From assembly GCF_028692895.1 (NCBI RefSeq), contig NZ_JAQUWN010000013.1, positions 1 to 64,000 of the forward strand: 64,000 nt of DNA, written 5' to 3'. A model generated the notes under the pieces. The model saw nothing but the letters and a program-made list of their open reading frames with translations, was not told the origin of the DNA and did not search any database. Positions 16,023-24,143 of this stretch are shown piece by piece. The stretch comes from Pseudodesulfovibrio sp. (GTDB taxonomy: Bacteria > Desulfobacterota > Desulfovibrionia > Desulfovibrionales > Desulfovibrionaceae). The position numbers were made by a program, and so were the translations under genes. Position 1 is the first letter of the stretch, and every line of letters begins with the position of its first letter.

Positions 16023-17327
16023 TTATCTGGTGCGGCATTCCACGCTGCGGGCGTGGGCTTCCAGCCCTTCCAGCCGGGCCAGGCGGGCGATCTTGCCGCC
16101 GTGTTCGGCGACGTAGCCCGGCGTAGTGGCGATCACACTGGACTTCTTGCAGAAATTCTGCACCGACAGGGCCGAGGAGAAGCGAACGGTCCGCAGCGTC
16201 GGCAGGACGTGGTTGGGACCGGCGAAGTAGTCGCCCACGGGTTCGGGCGAGAAGTGGCCCATGAAGATGGCCCCGGCGTGGCGGACCTGGCTGAGGATGG
16301 CCCAGGGATCGGCCACGGCCAGCTCCAGGTGTTCGGGAGCGAGCCGGTTGATCAGGTCGAGGCCGGTGGCCTGGTCGGGCACGGTGACGACCATGCCCCA
16401 TTTTTCCAGGGAGCTGCCTGCGATCTGGCAGCGGGGCAGGGCGGCGCAGCGGTCTTCGAGCTCCAGGCAGACGTCCTCGGCCAGCGCGGCGTCCGGGGTG
16501 ACCAGGATGGCCGCCGCCAGGGGGTCGTGCTCGGCCTGGGAGAGCATGTCGGCCGCCAGCCAGGACGGGTTGGCGGAGCCGTCGGCCAAGATGGCGATTT
16601 CGCTGGGTCCGGCCACCATGTCGATGCCGACCTGGCCGATGAGCTGGGACTTGGCCGTGGCCACGAAGATGTTGCCCGGACCGGCCAGGACGTCGCACGG
16701 GGCGATGGTCTTGGTGCCGTACGCCAAAGCCGCGATGGCCCAGGCCGAGCCGGCCAGGTGGATTTCTTCCAGGCCGAGCAGCGCGGCAGTGGCCAGGATG
16801 TACGGGTTCAGGGTGCCGTCCTTGCGCGGGGGCGAGGCCACGGCGATGGAGGAGACCCCGGCCACCTGGGCGGGAACGGCGTTCATGATCAGGCTGGAGA
16901 TGAGCGGGGTTTCGCCGCCCTGGCCGCCGGGCACGTAGAGGCCCACGCGGTCCACGGGCCGGACCATCTGGCCGAGGATGGTGCCGTCCTCGCCGGTGGT
17001 CCACCAGGACTTTTCCTTCTGGTTGGCGTGAAAATCGCGAATGCGGCCGATGGCTTCCGTCAGGATGGCCGCGTCATCGGCCGGGATTTCCTCAAGGGCG
17101 CGGGCGATGGCTTCGGCGGGCACCCGGATCATGGCCGGGGTGAAGATGTCGCAGTCGAACTTGCGGGTGTATTCGGCCAGGGCCTCGTCGCCTCGCGCCT
17201 TCACGTCGGCGAGGATGTCGCGGACAATGGCGTCCACCTTGGCGTCCGGATTGCGCCGCTCATCCATGCGGGCGGCGATGGGTTCCCAATCCTGTTTGCC
17301 GTTGTATGTCAATTTGTTGCAGGGCAT
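16023..17327 (-). CDS. hisD: Histidinol dehydrogenase
   Basis: A 434-residue zinc enzyme that oxidises L-histidinol to histidine in two NAD-dependent steps. The sequence shows VPGGQGG near residue 130, AGPGNIFVATAKSQL, MVAGPSEIAILADGSANP and the C-terminal GPNHVLPT, all conserved in HisD. AGAGGTG before the ATG at 17327 fixes the start; the frame runs to 17411 but the extra residues are proline/arginine-rich leader. It heads the hisD-purC-small peptide group. Confidence 0.95.
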   Translation of the reverse strand: MPCNKLTYNGKQDWEPIAARMDERRNPDAKVDAIVRDILADVKARGDEALAEYTRKFDCDIFTPAMIRVPAEAIARALEEIPADDAAILTEAIGRIRDFHANQKEKSWWTTGEDGTILGQMVRPVDRVGLYVPGGQGGETPLISSLIMNAVPAQVAGVSSIAVASPPRKDGTLNPYILATAALLGLEEIHLAGSAWAIAALAYGTKTIAPCDVLAGPGNIFVATAKSQLIGQVGIDMVAGPSEIAILADGSANPSWLAADMLSQAEHDPLAAAILVTPDAALAEDVCLELEDRCAALPRCQIAGSSLEKWGMVVTVPDQATGLDLINRLAPEHLELAVADPWAILSQVRHAGAIFMGHFSPEPVGDYFAGPNHVLPTLRTVRFSSALSVQNFCKKSSVIATTPGYVAEHGGKIARLARLEGLEAHARSVECRTR

Positions 17328-17468
17328 GGCCACCTCTGGGTTGGGTCTTGTGGGCAGTGGTGCGCCGCGCCGTTCGCCGGTGCGGCGGGGAGCCAAGGTA
17401 TAGCCGACCACCGTTCAAAAGTCGAGCCGGGAAACGGCCGGATGGCGGAGGGCCGGGCGCCAAAAGGA

Positions 17469-17500
17469 AGAGGGCCGGGGTTTGCACTCCCCGGCCCTCT
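17469..17500 (-). terminator. Terminator downstream of the porin gene
   Basis: AGAGGGCCGGGG (17469-17480) pairs perfectly with CCCCGGCCCTCT (17489-17500) around an eight-base loop. On the minus strand the stem is followed by TCCTTTTGG. It lies about 55 bases past the porin stop codon. Confidence 0.75.
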
Positions 17501-17554
17501 GGGCGTCACTTGGGTTTTGTAGCTGTTAAGCTAAGGTACTCGATCTAAGCAAGC

Positions 17555-18967
17555 TTAGAAAGCGTACAGGATACCGGTGCTGACCTTCCAAGCATCGCCG
17601 CCCTTGTTGTCGGTACCCCAGACGGAGGTCTTGGAGTCGAGGTTCAGGTAGCCCAGATCCAGGGTGAGGGTCAGGCCATCGTAAACCTTGTAGGCGGTGT
17701 TGAAGTCAACTTCGATCAGGGTGTCGTCTTCGGTCAGGGTGCGGCCGTAGGCGACGTTGTAGTTGTACTGACCAGTGGCAGCGGAAGCGCCGGTGTAGGC
17801 GGTGCCGATGGACTTGTCGTTGGTGCCCTGAGCGTACAACAGGGTGGCGGTGTGGGTCAGACCTTCAGCAAAGGACTGGATGTCCTTGAGGGACAGGCCC
17901 AGGGCCCAGAAGCCGAGGTAGGTCGGACGACCGTTGTTGGAACCGGGGAAGGAACCGTCGAGCAGCGTGTCGCCGCCGAAGAAGAAGGAGCCGATGGCCC
18001 AGTTCTGGGCGCGCACGATGGGCATACGCTCGGAGGAGCCGTTACCCTTGGAGGCGTTTCCATCTTCACCGGAGGTGTAGACGAAGAAGGCTTCGGGGGT
18101 CATGAAGTCAAAGCCCTTGTACTCGAGGGAGGCGTCGAACAGCCAGCCGGACATTTCGTTCTGGGTGCGGCGGGAAGCCAGCTTACCGTAGTTCAGGTCA
18201 GCCTTGACGACGAACGGATCGAAGAGATCCATCTGGAAGGCCATGCCGAGCCAGTAGGCGTCGTCCAGAGCGCGGCCGCTGGTGCCCTGGTCGGAAGCGT
18301 TCTGCGCGAGCAGACCGGCCATGTTGGCGGTAGCAGCGGCAGTGGTGCCACCGCCGATGGGGGCATACATACCGAACGGGGTGAAGGAGAAACCGTCGAA
18401 GGACAGGGGCAGAGCGGCGACCCAAGCGTCCACGTTGGCATCAGAGCTGGTGCCGGTGGAGTAGGGACGGGCGTAGCCGAGCAGGTAGCTGACGTTGTCG
18501 GTGATGGCACCGGAAACGACGGCGGAACCCACTTCTTCGTCCAGGATCATGGAGCCGCCACCGATGGCAGCGGGCAGAGACACGGCCTGGTAACCGGCTT
18601 TGACATTGATGGTGGTGTCGGGCCAGTTGAAGTCGACGTAAGCGCGGCGCACCTGGATGGTGTTACCGGCGTTGTTGTCGCCCTGACCGATGCCGAAGGA
18701 GCCCTGGCCCCAAGACTGGGCGCCGTAACGGGTGTACAGAACGCCCTTCAGGTTCTCGTTGGCGATGAACTCGAAGATGGTGTCGGCGCGCTGCTCGATC
18801 TCGAACACGCTGGCGTTGTTGCGGTTGCCGTTGTCCTTGAAGTTCCAGTTGTCTTTCCAGACAGCTTCGATCGCCCACTTACCGGTGGCCTTGATGTCCG
18901 CGGCAGAGGCGGCAGCGGCGCTGAGCACGAAGGCGCAGAGCACTGCAAGCACGATCATACGTTTCAT
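17555..18967 (-). CDS. Desulfovibrio-type outer membrane porin
   Basis: A 470-residue protein with a signal peptide (MKRMIVLAVLCAFVLSAAAASA, cleavage near residue 22) and a long region of alternating hydrophobic/polar strands rich in aromatic residues, glycine and asparagine, ending in a C-terminal aromatic residue (ILYAF) as required for beta-barrel insertion. The opening strand DIKATGKWAIEAVW resembles the outer-membrane homotrimeric porins of Desulfovibrio. Codon use is more uniform than in neighbours, suggesting high expression. GGAAGAA before the ATG sets the start. A terminator follows. Its leader has about 100 AT-rich bases containing adjacent palindromes. Confidence 0.88.
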   Translation of the reverse strand: MKRMIVLAVLCAFVLSAAAASAADIKATGKWAIEAVWKDNWNFKDNGNRNNASVFEIEQRADTIFEFIANENLKGVLYTRYGAQSWGQGSFGIGQGDNNAGNTIQVRRAYVDFNWPDTTINVKAGYQAVSLPAAIGGGSMILDEEVGSAVVSGAITDNVSYLLGYARPYSTGTSSDANVDAWVAALPLSFDGFSFTPFGMYAPIGGGTTAAATANMAGLLAQNASDQGTSGRALDDAYWLGMAFQMDLFDPFVVKADLNYGKLASRRTQNEMSGWLFDASLEYKGFDFMTPEAFFVYTSGEDGNASKGNGSSERMPIVRAQNWAIGSFFFGGDTLLDGSFPGSNNGRPTYLGFWALGLSLKDIQSFAEGLTHTATLLYAQGTNDKSIGTAYTGASAATGQYNYNVAYGRTLTEDDTLIEVDFNTAYKVYDGLTLTLDLGYLNLDSKTSVWGTDNKGGDAWKVSTGILYAF

Positions 18968-19079
18968 AGTAATTCTTCCTTTTTTTGCGGTTGAAACCAA
19001 GTAAACGCCTTTACTGTGAACACCTCTAACCCAACCGCAACCCTTTTGGCAAGGGGGGAGGCTCAAAAAAATGTAGTTT

Positions 19080-19113
19080 GGTAAAAATTTTTTTACCGTT
19101 CAAAAAATTGAAC
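19080..19113. promoter_or_regulatory. Two adjacent palindromes between porin and uvrC
   Basis: GGTAAAAA/TTTTTACC (19080-19097) and, starting immediately after, GTTCAA/TTGAAC (19098-19113, four-base spacer) lie in the AT-rich divergent promoter region. They could be regulator binding sites for the highly expressed porin gene. A TTGAAC on the minus strand could also serve as a -35 element. Confidence 0.4.
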
Positions 19114-19249
19114 TTCATGAGTCGGATTGAAATAAATAAATCATTGAATTCAAGCAAGTTAGTATGCAATTCTGAAAAGAGTGATTTGCGCAGGGAATTG
19201 CTGTATGGTCGGTCAAAATGAAAATTTGTCGGAAAAATACAACAGCGCC

Positions 19250-21061
19250 ATGACCCAGGAGTTCAAATTTTTTGCCGCGGACTATCCGGACACCCCGGGC
19301 GTCTATCTGATGAAGAATGGACGGGGACGGATCATCTACGTGGGCAAGGCCAAGCGGCTTCGGCGGCGGCTCTCCTCCTATTTCCAGCGCAGCAGCGGGC
19401 ACACGCCCAAGACGCAGGCCCTGGTGGCCCAGGTGGCCTCGGTGGACATCCTGCTCACGGCCACCGAGAAAGAGGCGCTCCTGCTCGAAAACGGGCTGAT
19501 CAAGAAGCACCGGCCGCGCTACAACGTCGTGCTCAAGGACGACAAGCAGTACGTCCTGTTCAAGCTCGACAAGCGCTCCGAGTTTCCGCGCCTGACCGTC
19601 ACCCGCAAGGTGGCGCGGGACGGGGCGGTCTATTTCGGCCCCTTCACCTCGGCCGCGGCCGCGCGCACCACCTGGAAGCTTCTCGGCAAGGTCTTTCCCC
19701 TGCGCAAGTGCTCGGACCACGTTTTTCGGAACCGGGTCCGCCCCTGCCTGTACCACGACATCCACCAGTGCTTCGCTCCCTGCGTCAAGGAGGTGGACAA
19801 GGCGCTCTACGCCGACCAGGTCCACCGGGTCGAGATGCTGCTCTCCGGCAAGTCCGGCGAGTTGGTGGATCAGCTCGCCCGGCGCATGGCCGAGGCCTCG
19901 GCCGCGCTGGAGTTCGAGCGCGCGGCCGGGTATCGCGACCAGATCAGGGCCGTGCGCCAGACCGTGGAGGGCCAGGTGGCCGTGATCCACGACCATCGCG
20001 ACCGGGACGTGGTCGGCCTGGCCGAAACACCGGCCGGGCTCGGGCTGGGGCTGCTCTTCGTCCGTCAGGGACGGCTTCTGGACCAGCAGTCTTTTTTCTG
20101 GCCAGGTCTGACCCTGGACGAGGGGCCAGAGGCCGTGCCCAGCTTCCTGGCCCAGTTCTACGGTCCCGGCCGGTTCATCCCCCCGGTCATCGTCGCGCCG
20201 TATGGCGAGGACGACGAGCCCCTGCAACAGGTCCTGGCCGAACGGAGGGAAGGACGGGTGCGCATCGCGCCGCCGCACACCAGCCAGGAGAAGCAGCTCC
20301 TGGAGATCGCCCGGTCCGTGGCCCGGCAGGCGGGTGACCGCAAGGAGTCCATCGCCTCGCGCCTGCGGCGGATGCTGCGCCTGGTCGAGGAGCCCCTGCG
20401 CATCGAGTGCGTGGACGCCTCCCACCTGGGCGGGCGGGACATGCGCGTGGGACAGGTTGTCTTTGACGAGGGGCGGCGCGACAAGGAGGCCTCGCGGCTC
20501 TATGCCTTTCCCGAACTGGAGGGCACGGGCGACGACTATGCGGCCCTGGCCGCCTGGGCGCGGCGGCGGGTGGAGTCCGGCCCGCCCTGGCCGGATCTGG
20601 TGCTCCTCGACGGCGGCAAGGGCCAGCTCGCGGCCGTGGAACAGGCCCTGGCCCAGTGCGAAGAGGACGTCTGCTGGGAGCTGGCCTCCATCGCCAAGGG
20701 AGAGACGCGCCGGGCGGGCGAGCTGGGGGACGTGATTTTTCGGCCGGGGCGCAAGAATCCGATGAACCTCAAGCCCGGCAGCGCGGAGCTGCTGTTCCTG
20801 CAGCGGATGCGCGACGAGGCGCACCGCTTCGTCATCGGGCGGCAGCGGCGGGCGCGCAAGCAGGCGGTGCTGAACAGCGAGGTGACCTCGCTGCCCGGCG
20901 TGGGGCCGAAGACCGCCCGAGTGCTCTGGGACCGCTTCGAGTCGCTGGACGCCATGGTCGCGGCCGGCGTGGGGGACATCGAGTCCCTGCCGGGCATCGG
21001 CAAAAAGCGCGGGGCCAAGATCCACGCCGCCCTGCGCGCGCTCAAGCCGTCGCGCGGCTAG
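19250..21061 (+). CDS. uvrC: Excinuclease ABC subunit C
   Basis: A 603-residue UvrC, which makes both incisions in nucleotide excision repair. It has the N-terminal GIY-YIG nuclease domain (PGVYLMKNGRGRIIYVGKAK), a UvrB-binding UVR stretch near residue 210, the RNase H-like nuclease domain (ECVDASHLGGRDMRVGQ) and tandem helix-hairpin-helix motifs (LPGVGPKTARVL, LPGIGKKRGAKI). The frame is open from 19181, but the ATG at 19250 gives the normal N-terminus; the ribosome site is weak. Its TAG overlaps the stop of the convergent UPF0173 gene within a shared CTAG. Confidence 0.95.
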   Translation: MTQEFKFFAADYPDTPGVYLMKNGRGRIIYVGKAKRLRRRLSSYFQRSSGHTPKTQALVAQVASVDILLTATEKEALLLENGLIKKHRPRYNVVLKDDKQYVLFKLDKRSEFPRLTVTRKVARDGAVYFGPFTSAAAARTTWKLLGKVFPLRKCSDHVFRNRVRPCLYHDIHQCFAPCVKEVDKALYADQVHRVEMLLSGKSGELVDQLARRMAEASAALEFERAAGYRDQIRAVRQTVEGQVAVIHDHRDRDVVGLAETPAGLGLGLLFVRQGRLLDQQSFFWPGLTLDEGPEAVPSFLAQFYGPGRFIPPVIVAPYGEDDEPLQQVLAERREGRVRIAPPHTSQEKQLLEIARSVARQAGDRKESIASRLRRMLRLVEEPLRIECVDASHLGGRDMRVGQVVFDEGRRDKEASRLYAFPELEGTGDDYAALAAWARRRVESGPPWPDLVLLDGGKGQLAAVEQALAQCEEDVCWELASIAKGETRRAGELGDVIFRPGRKNPMNLKPGSAELLFLQRMRDEAHRFVIGRQRRARKQAVLNSEVTSLPGVGPKTARVLWDRFESLDAMVAAGVGDIESLPGIGKKRGAKIHAALRALKPSRG

Positions 21062-21735
21062 AATTTCTTCGGTTCGCCCACCCGCAGTTCCACCAGTTCA
21101 GTCTCCGGGGCCATGACCGCAAGGTGCTCGGCCAGGGCGTCGAGGTTCTGCGCCAGGACCGGGAAGGTGCCCCAGTGCTGCGGGATGAGCTTGCGGCACT
21201 TGAGCAGCTTGCAGGCGTAGGCCGCCTGCCTGGCGTCCATGGTGAAGTGGCCGCCCACGGGCAGGATGGCGATGTCGATGTCGTGGAACTCGGCGAAGAG
21301 GGCCATGTCGCCGAACAGGCCGGTGTCGCCCGCATCGTAGACGCAGGTCCCGTCGGGCAGGGTGAGGATGTATCCGGCCGGTGCGCCGTGCACGGACGAG
21401 TGCATGGCCTGGACCATCTGGATGTCCATGCCCAGCCGGTTGACCGTGCCGCCGATGTTCATGCCCGTGCCGAGCCGCTCGGGCAGCCCCTGGTCGACGA
21501 GGGCGAGGATGATGTCGAACATGGCCACCACCTCGGCGTCGTGGCGCTCGGCCAGCTCCAGGGTCTGGCCCACGTGGTCGCCGTGGTCGTGGGTGAGCAG
21601 GATGAGGTCGCAGGCGTCCACTTCTTTATAAGATATGGGCGCGGTCGGGTTGCCCGCGAAGAACGGATCGATGAACACCGTGCCGTTCGGGGTCTTCAGG
21701 CTGAAATTCGCGTGGCCGTACCAGGTGATCTCCAT
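21058..21735 (-). CDS. UPF0173 metal-dependent hydrolase
   Basis: A 225-residue metallo-beta-lactamase-fold protein. The metal site THDHGDHVG, the strand DAGDTGLFGDM, and histidines in GGHFTMD and PQHWGTF match the UPF0173/YtkL family, putative hydrolases of unknown substrate. AGGAGAAAG precedes the ATG. The gene lies 15 bases after ubiX on the same strand and may be co-transcribed with it. Confidence 0.9.
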   Translation of the reverse strand: MEITWYGHANFSLKTPNGTVFIDPFFAGNPTAPISYKEVDACDLILLTHDHGDHVGQTLELAERHDAEVVAMFDIILALVDQGLPERLGTGMNIGGTVNRLGMDIQMVQAMHSSVHGAPAGYILTLPDGTCVYDAGDTGLFGDMALFAEFHDIDIAILPVGGHFTMDARQAAYACKLLKCRKLIPQHWGTFPVLAQNLDALAEHLAVMAPETELVELRVGEPKKF

Positions 21736-21750
21736 GTGCCTTTCTCCTTG

Positions 21751-22317
21751 CTACTCCCCCCAGCGCGCGAACAGGTCGTGGGGGATGTCCAGTTGATCCA
21801 GAATCTTGCCCGCCAACTGGTCGGCCAGGTCGCCGATGTCGTCCGGGTGGTGATAGAAGCCTGGGCAGGCGGGCAGGATGACGGCTCCGGCCCGGTCGGC
21901 GGCCAGCATGTTGCGCAGGTGGATGGACGAGAGCGGCGTCTCGCGCGGGACCAGGACGAGCCTGCGCCGCTCCTTGAGGGCCACGTCGGCCGCGCGGTGG
22001 ATGAGGTTGTCGCCCCGGCCGGTGGCGATGGCCGAAAGGGTGGCCATGGAGCAGGGGCAGACGATCATGCCGTGGTGTCGCCAGGAGCCGCTTGCTGGCG
22101 GCGCGGCGATGTCGCCGATGGGGTGGACCGCATCGGCCAGTGCGGCCAGCGCGTCCCCGGAAAAGTCGGTCTCCAGGGCCATGACCTTGCGGGCGGCGTC
22201 CGAGACGATGAGATGGAGCTCCACGCCGTCGCACCGCGAGAGGGCGCGGGCCAGGGAGAGGGCATATATGGCGCCGCTGGCGCCGGTCACGGCCAATATG
22301 ATGCGTTTCTTTTCCAT
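21751..22317 (-). CDS. ubiX: Flavin prenyltransferase UbiX
   Basis: A 188-residue flavoprotein that makes prenylated FMN, the cofactor of UbiD decarboxylases. The FMN-binding start RIILAVTGASGAIYALSLA, the CPCSMATLSAIA motif, and VLVPRETPLSSIHLRNM with PACPGFYHHPDD are classic. The start codon abuts a GAAGG with no spacing, which is unusual; no better start is visible. A UbiD homologue lies about 2 kb away on the other strand, so enzyme and cofactor supplier are near neighbours. Confidence 0.94.
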   Translation of the reverse strand: MEKKRIILAVTGASGAIYALSLARALSRCDGVELHLIVSDAARKVMALETDFSGDALAALADAVHPIGDIAAPPASGSWRHHGMIVCPCSMATLSAIATGRGDNLIHRAADVALKERRRLVLVPRETPLSSIHLRNMLAADRAGAVILPACPGFYHHPDDIGDLADQLAGKILDQLDIPHDLFARWGE

Positions 22318-22388
22318 CCTTCAAGTATAGGGTTTAACGGCGCGCGGCCGCAAGCGCTAATCGACGGGCCCGAGCCTTCACGACGGCC

Positions 22389-22415
22389 TTGACAAACGCG
22401 GGGGCGGGGTATAGC
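22389..22415 (+). promoter_or_regulatory. Promoter of tRNA-Arg
   Basis: TTGACA at 22389-22394 and a TATAGC-like -10 at 22410-22415 (spacing 15; TAGCTA gives 17) lie just before the tRNA gene. The GC-rich spacer resembles stringently controlled stable RNA promoters. Confidence 0.5.
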
Positions 22416-22441
22416 TACTTCGTTCCATTCAGTTGAGAAGT

Positions 22442-22518
22442 GGGCTATTAGCTCAGTTGGATAGAGTGCTTGCCTCCGGAGCAAGAGGTCGCAGGTTCGA
22501 ATCCTGCATAGCCCACCA
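22442..22518 (+). tRNA. tRNA-Arg (anticodon CCG)
   Basis: A 77-base cloverleaf. The acceptor stem GGGCTAT/ATAGCCC, a D-arm TTAGCTCAGTTGGATAGAG, the anticodon stem CTTGC/GCAAG with loop CTCCGGA (anticodon CCG, reading CGG), a variable AGGTC and the T-arm GCAGGTTCGAATCCTGC are all present. Discriminator A and an encoded CCA end the gene. It stands alone. Confidence 0.96.
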
Positions 22519-22528
22519 CGAATGCAAG

Positions 22529-22562
22529 GGTCCCGCGCGCAGCGATGCGAGCGGGACCTTTT
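22529..22562 (+). terminator. Intrinsic terminator after tRNA-Arg
   Basis: GGTCCCGC (22529-22536) pairs with GCGGGACC (22551-22558), followed by TTTT. It starts ten bases after the tRNA CCA end. Confidence 0.8.
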
Positions 22563-22645
22563 CCGTTATATGCCTTATTTATTCATTCATTATGGGGTGG
22601 GGATGTGGTATGCGGGACCATCACCCCAACCGAGCGAGGTCGAAG

Positions 22646-23140
22646 ATGCGAAACGTGCTCATCCTTTCCCTGGTCCTGGCCCTGGCCCTGCTGCGGACGT
22701 TGCCCGCCGCGGCCGCCGAGGACGCGGACAAGTTCCGCCAGATCAAGATCCTGGACGACGTCATGGTTTTCGTGGACCTGGACGGCGGCGGGCTCAAGGC
22801 CGAAGAGGTCCGCGGCTACGCCATCGACAGCTTTGTGAAGCACATGCGCGGAATGTTGGTCAACAACGACGCTGTGGTCGACAACTATCCGGCCGAGGGG
22901 CTCAAGCTGGAGAACGTCGGCTACATCATCATGAAGGTCATGGACATCCGCACCAAGGCCGGACTCAACGTCTACCACCTGAACTTCGAGTTCGGCATCC
23001 CGCCCCGCTCGGTGTACTGGGACACGGCCACCATGGGCGTGGCCCCCACCACCCACGACCTGAAGAAGGAAGTGCTGGAGGATGTGGACGAGGTCATGCG
23101 GAAGTTCTCGGACGACTTCTACCGCATCCGGGGCGAGTGA
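22646..23140 (+). CDS. Hypothetical secreted protein
   Basis: A 164-residue protein with a signal peptide (hydrophobic VLILSLVLALALLRTLPAAAA, cleavage near residue 22). The mature part is soluble and acidic/basic mixed (FRQIKILDDVMVFVDLDGG near its start) with no motif I recognise. GAGG six bases before the ATG at 22646 fixes the start; the frame is open further upstream, but only through the tRNA and its terminator. It is convergent with the hemerythrin gene. Confidence 0.72.
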   Translation: MRNVLILSLVLALALLRTLPAAAAEDADKFRQIKILDDVMVFVDLDGGGLKAEEVRGYAIDSFVKHMRGMLVNNDAVVDNYPAEGLKLENVGYIIMKVMDIRTKAGLNVYHLNFEFGIPPRSVYWDTATMGVAPTTHDLKKEVLEDVDEVMRKFSDDFYRIRGE

Positions 23141-23144
23141 CCGG

Positions 23145-23546
23145 TCAGGCGGGCTTTTTCCCGGCCGCGAGGTAGGGAACGTATTCCTTGTCCGCCTCCA
23201 GGATGTGCGTGGCCAGCCAGCGGCTGAGGAAGACGAATATTTTTGACAGGTTCATGCCGCCGTACTGCTCGGCGCGGAACTGGGCCACGGACCGGTTGAA
23301 GGTCTCGTGCAGCCCCTTGTGCCTGGACAGGCCGGGAAAACCGTCGCGCCGCATGTAGTTCTCCTCGGTTTCAAAGTGGGTGCGGGCGTATTGTTGCATC
23401 TTCTCGACGAGTTCGACCATGCGGTGCTCGTCGTGGCTTTGCAGCGCCTCGTAGGCGTCGTTTATCAAATCGATGAGTCGGCGGTGCTGGTCGTCGAGTT
23501 CCTCGACGCCCACGGACATGATTTCGTCCCAGGTTATCAGGGGCAT
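23145..23546 (-). CDS. Bacteriohemerythrin
   Basis: A 133-residue four-helix protein with all non-haem diiron ligands: DDQH, HFETEE (His and Glu), SRHKGLH and HILEAD. Bacteriohemerythrins bind O2 reversibly and are thought to sense, store or scavenge oxygen in anaerobes and microaerophiles. AAGGAGACAACGCC precedes the ATG at 23546; the frame extends upstream but only through a GC-rich leader. It is a single-domain form, unlike the hemerythrin domains fused to chemoreceptors. Confidence 0.93.
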   Translation of the reverse strand: MPLITWDEIMSVGVEELDDQHRRLIDLINDAYEALQSHDEHRMVELVEKMQQYARTHFETEENYMRRDGFPGLSRHKGLHETFNRSVAQFRAEQYGGMNLSKIFVFLSRWLATHILEADKEYVPYLAAGKKPA

Positions 23547-23763
23547 GGCGTTGTCTCCTTGGCGGTGTCGGATGTGAACGATTCCTAACACAATCCCGGG
23601 CGAAGGCAAAGGGAAGCGGCCCTTCCGACCGGGCCGGGCGAGAGATCCCCGCGCCGCCCGGGAGGGAATGCGGACGCCATGCGCCGCCAAAAAATAATAC
23701 CGCGCCAGGAAGGGGTGTGCTTACCTCCAGAATTGGGAAACCAGTTTGTCCGGAGGTGGAATG

Positions 23764-24042
23764 ATGCGTAAATTGTCAACCATTTCAAGTCGTTGTAACA
23801 AGTGCGTCTTTTATCAGCACCGCTGCGTCCTGGGGCATCGCCGTCCGTGGAACGCCGCCGCCTGTGACGACTACCGGCCTTATTGTCTGATCTGCAATTA
23901 TCCCCAGGTCTATTGCAATACCTGCCCGAACCTGCTTTCGCGACGGCTCAAGCCGCTCGCCTTCGACCGCGATGCGCGGCTCGAACGGTTCCAGCCGGTG
24001 GATTTCGACTGCGTGTGGAACGGGTCCGCCCCGACCGCCTAG
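23764..24042 (+). CDS. Small cysteine-rich protein, probably metal-binding
   Basis: A 92-residue protein I do not recognise. Nine cysteines are packed into the first half, including CNKC, CLIC and CNTC pairs and an isolated HRC and AAC, suggesting two metal sites (zinc or iron-sulfur). The second half is basic then acidic and non-conserved looking. GGAGG is seven bases before the ATG at 23764 (ATG at 23761 is also possible). It lies between hemerythrin and ubiD, alone on its strand until ubiD about 100 bases downstream. Confidence 0.7.
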   Translation: MRKLSTISSRCNKCVFYQHRCVLGHRRPWNAAACDDYRPYCLICNYPQVYCNTCPNLLSRRLKPLAFDRDARLERFQPVDFDCVWNGSAPTA

Positions 24043-24143
24043 CCGTTTTTCGTCCCGGTTCCCGCGCCCGGTCCATTTCTCCCCTTAACTTTTCCTTCCG
24101 TTCCGTCTAGATTGACCGGCTGAAACAACCAACGGGAACCGCC

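Noticed and set aside
22433-22645. Upstream extension of the secreted protein gene through the tRNA
   Set aside because: It would translate tRNA-Arg and its terminator. ATG 22646 has a ribosome site and a clean signal peptide.
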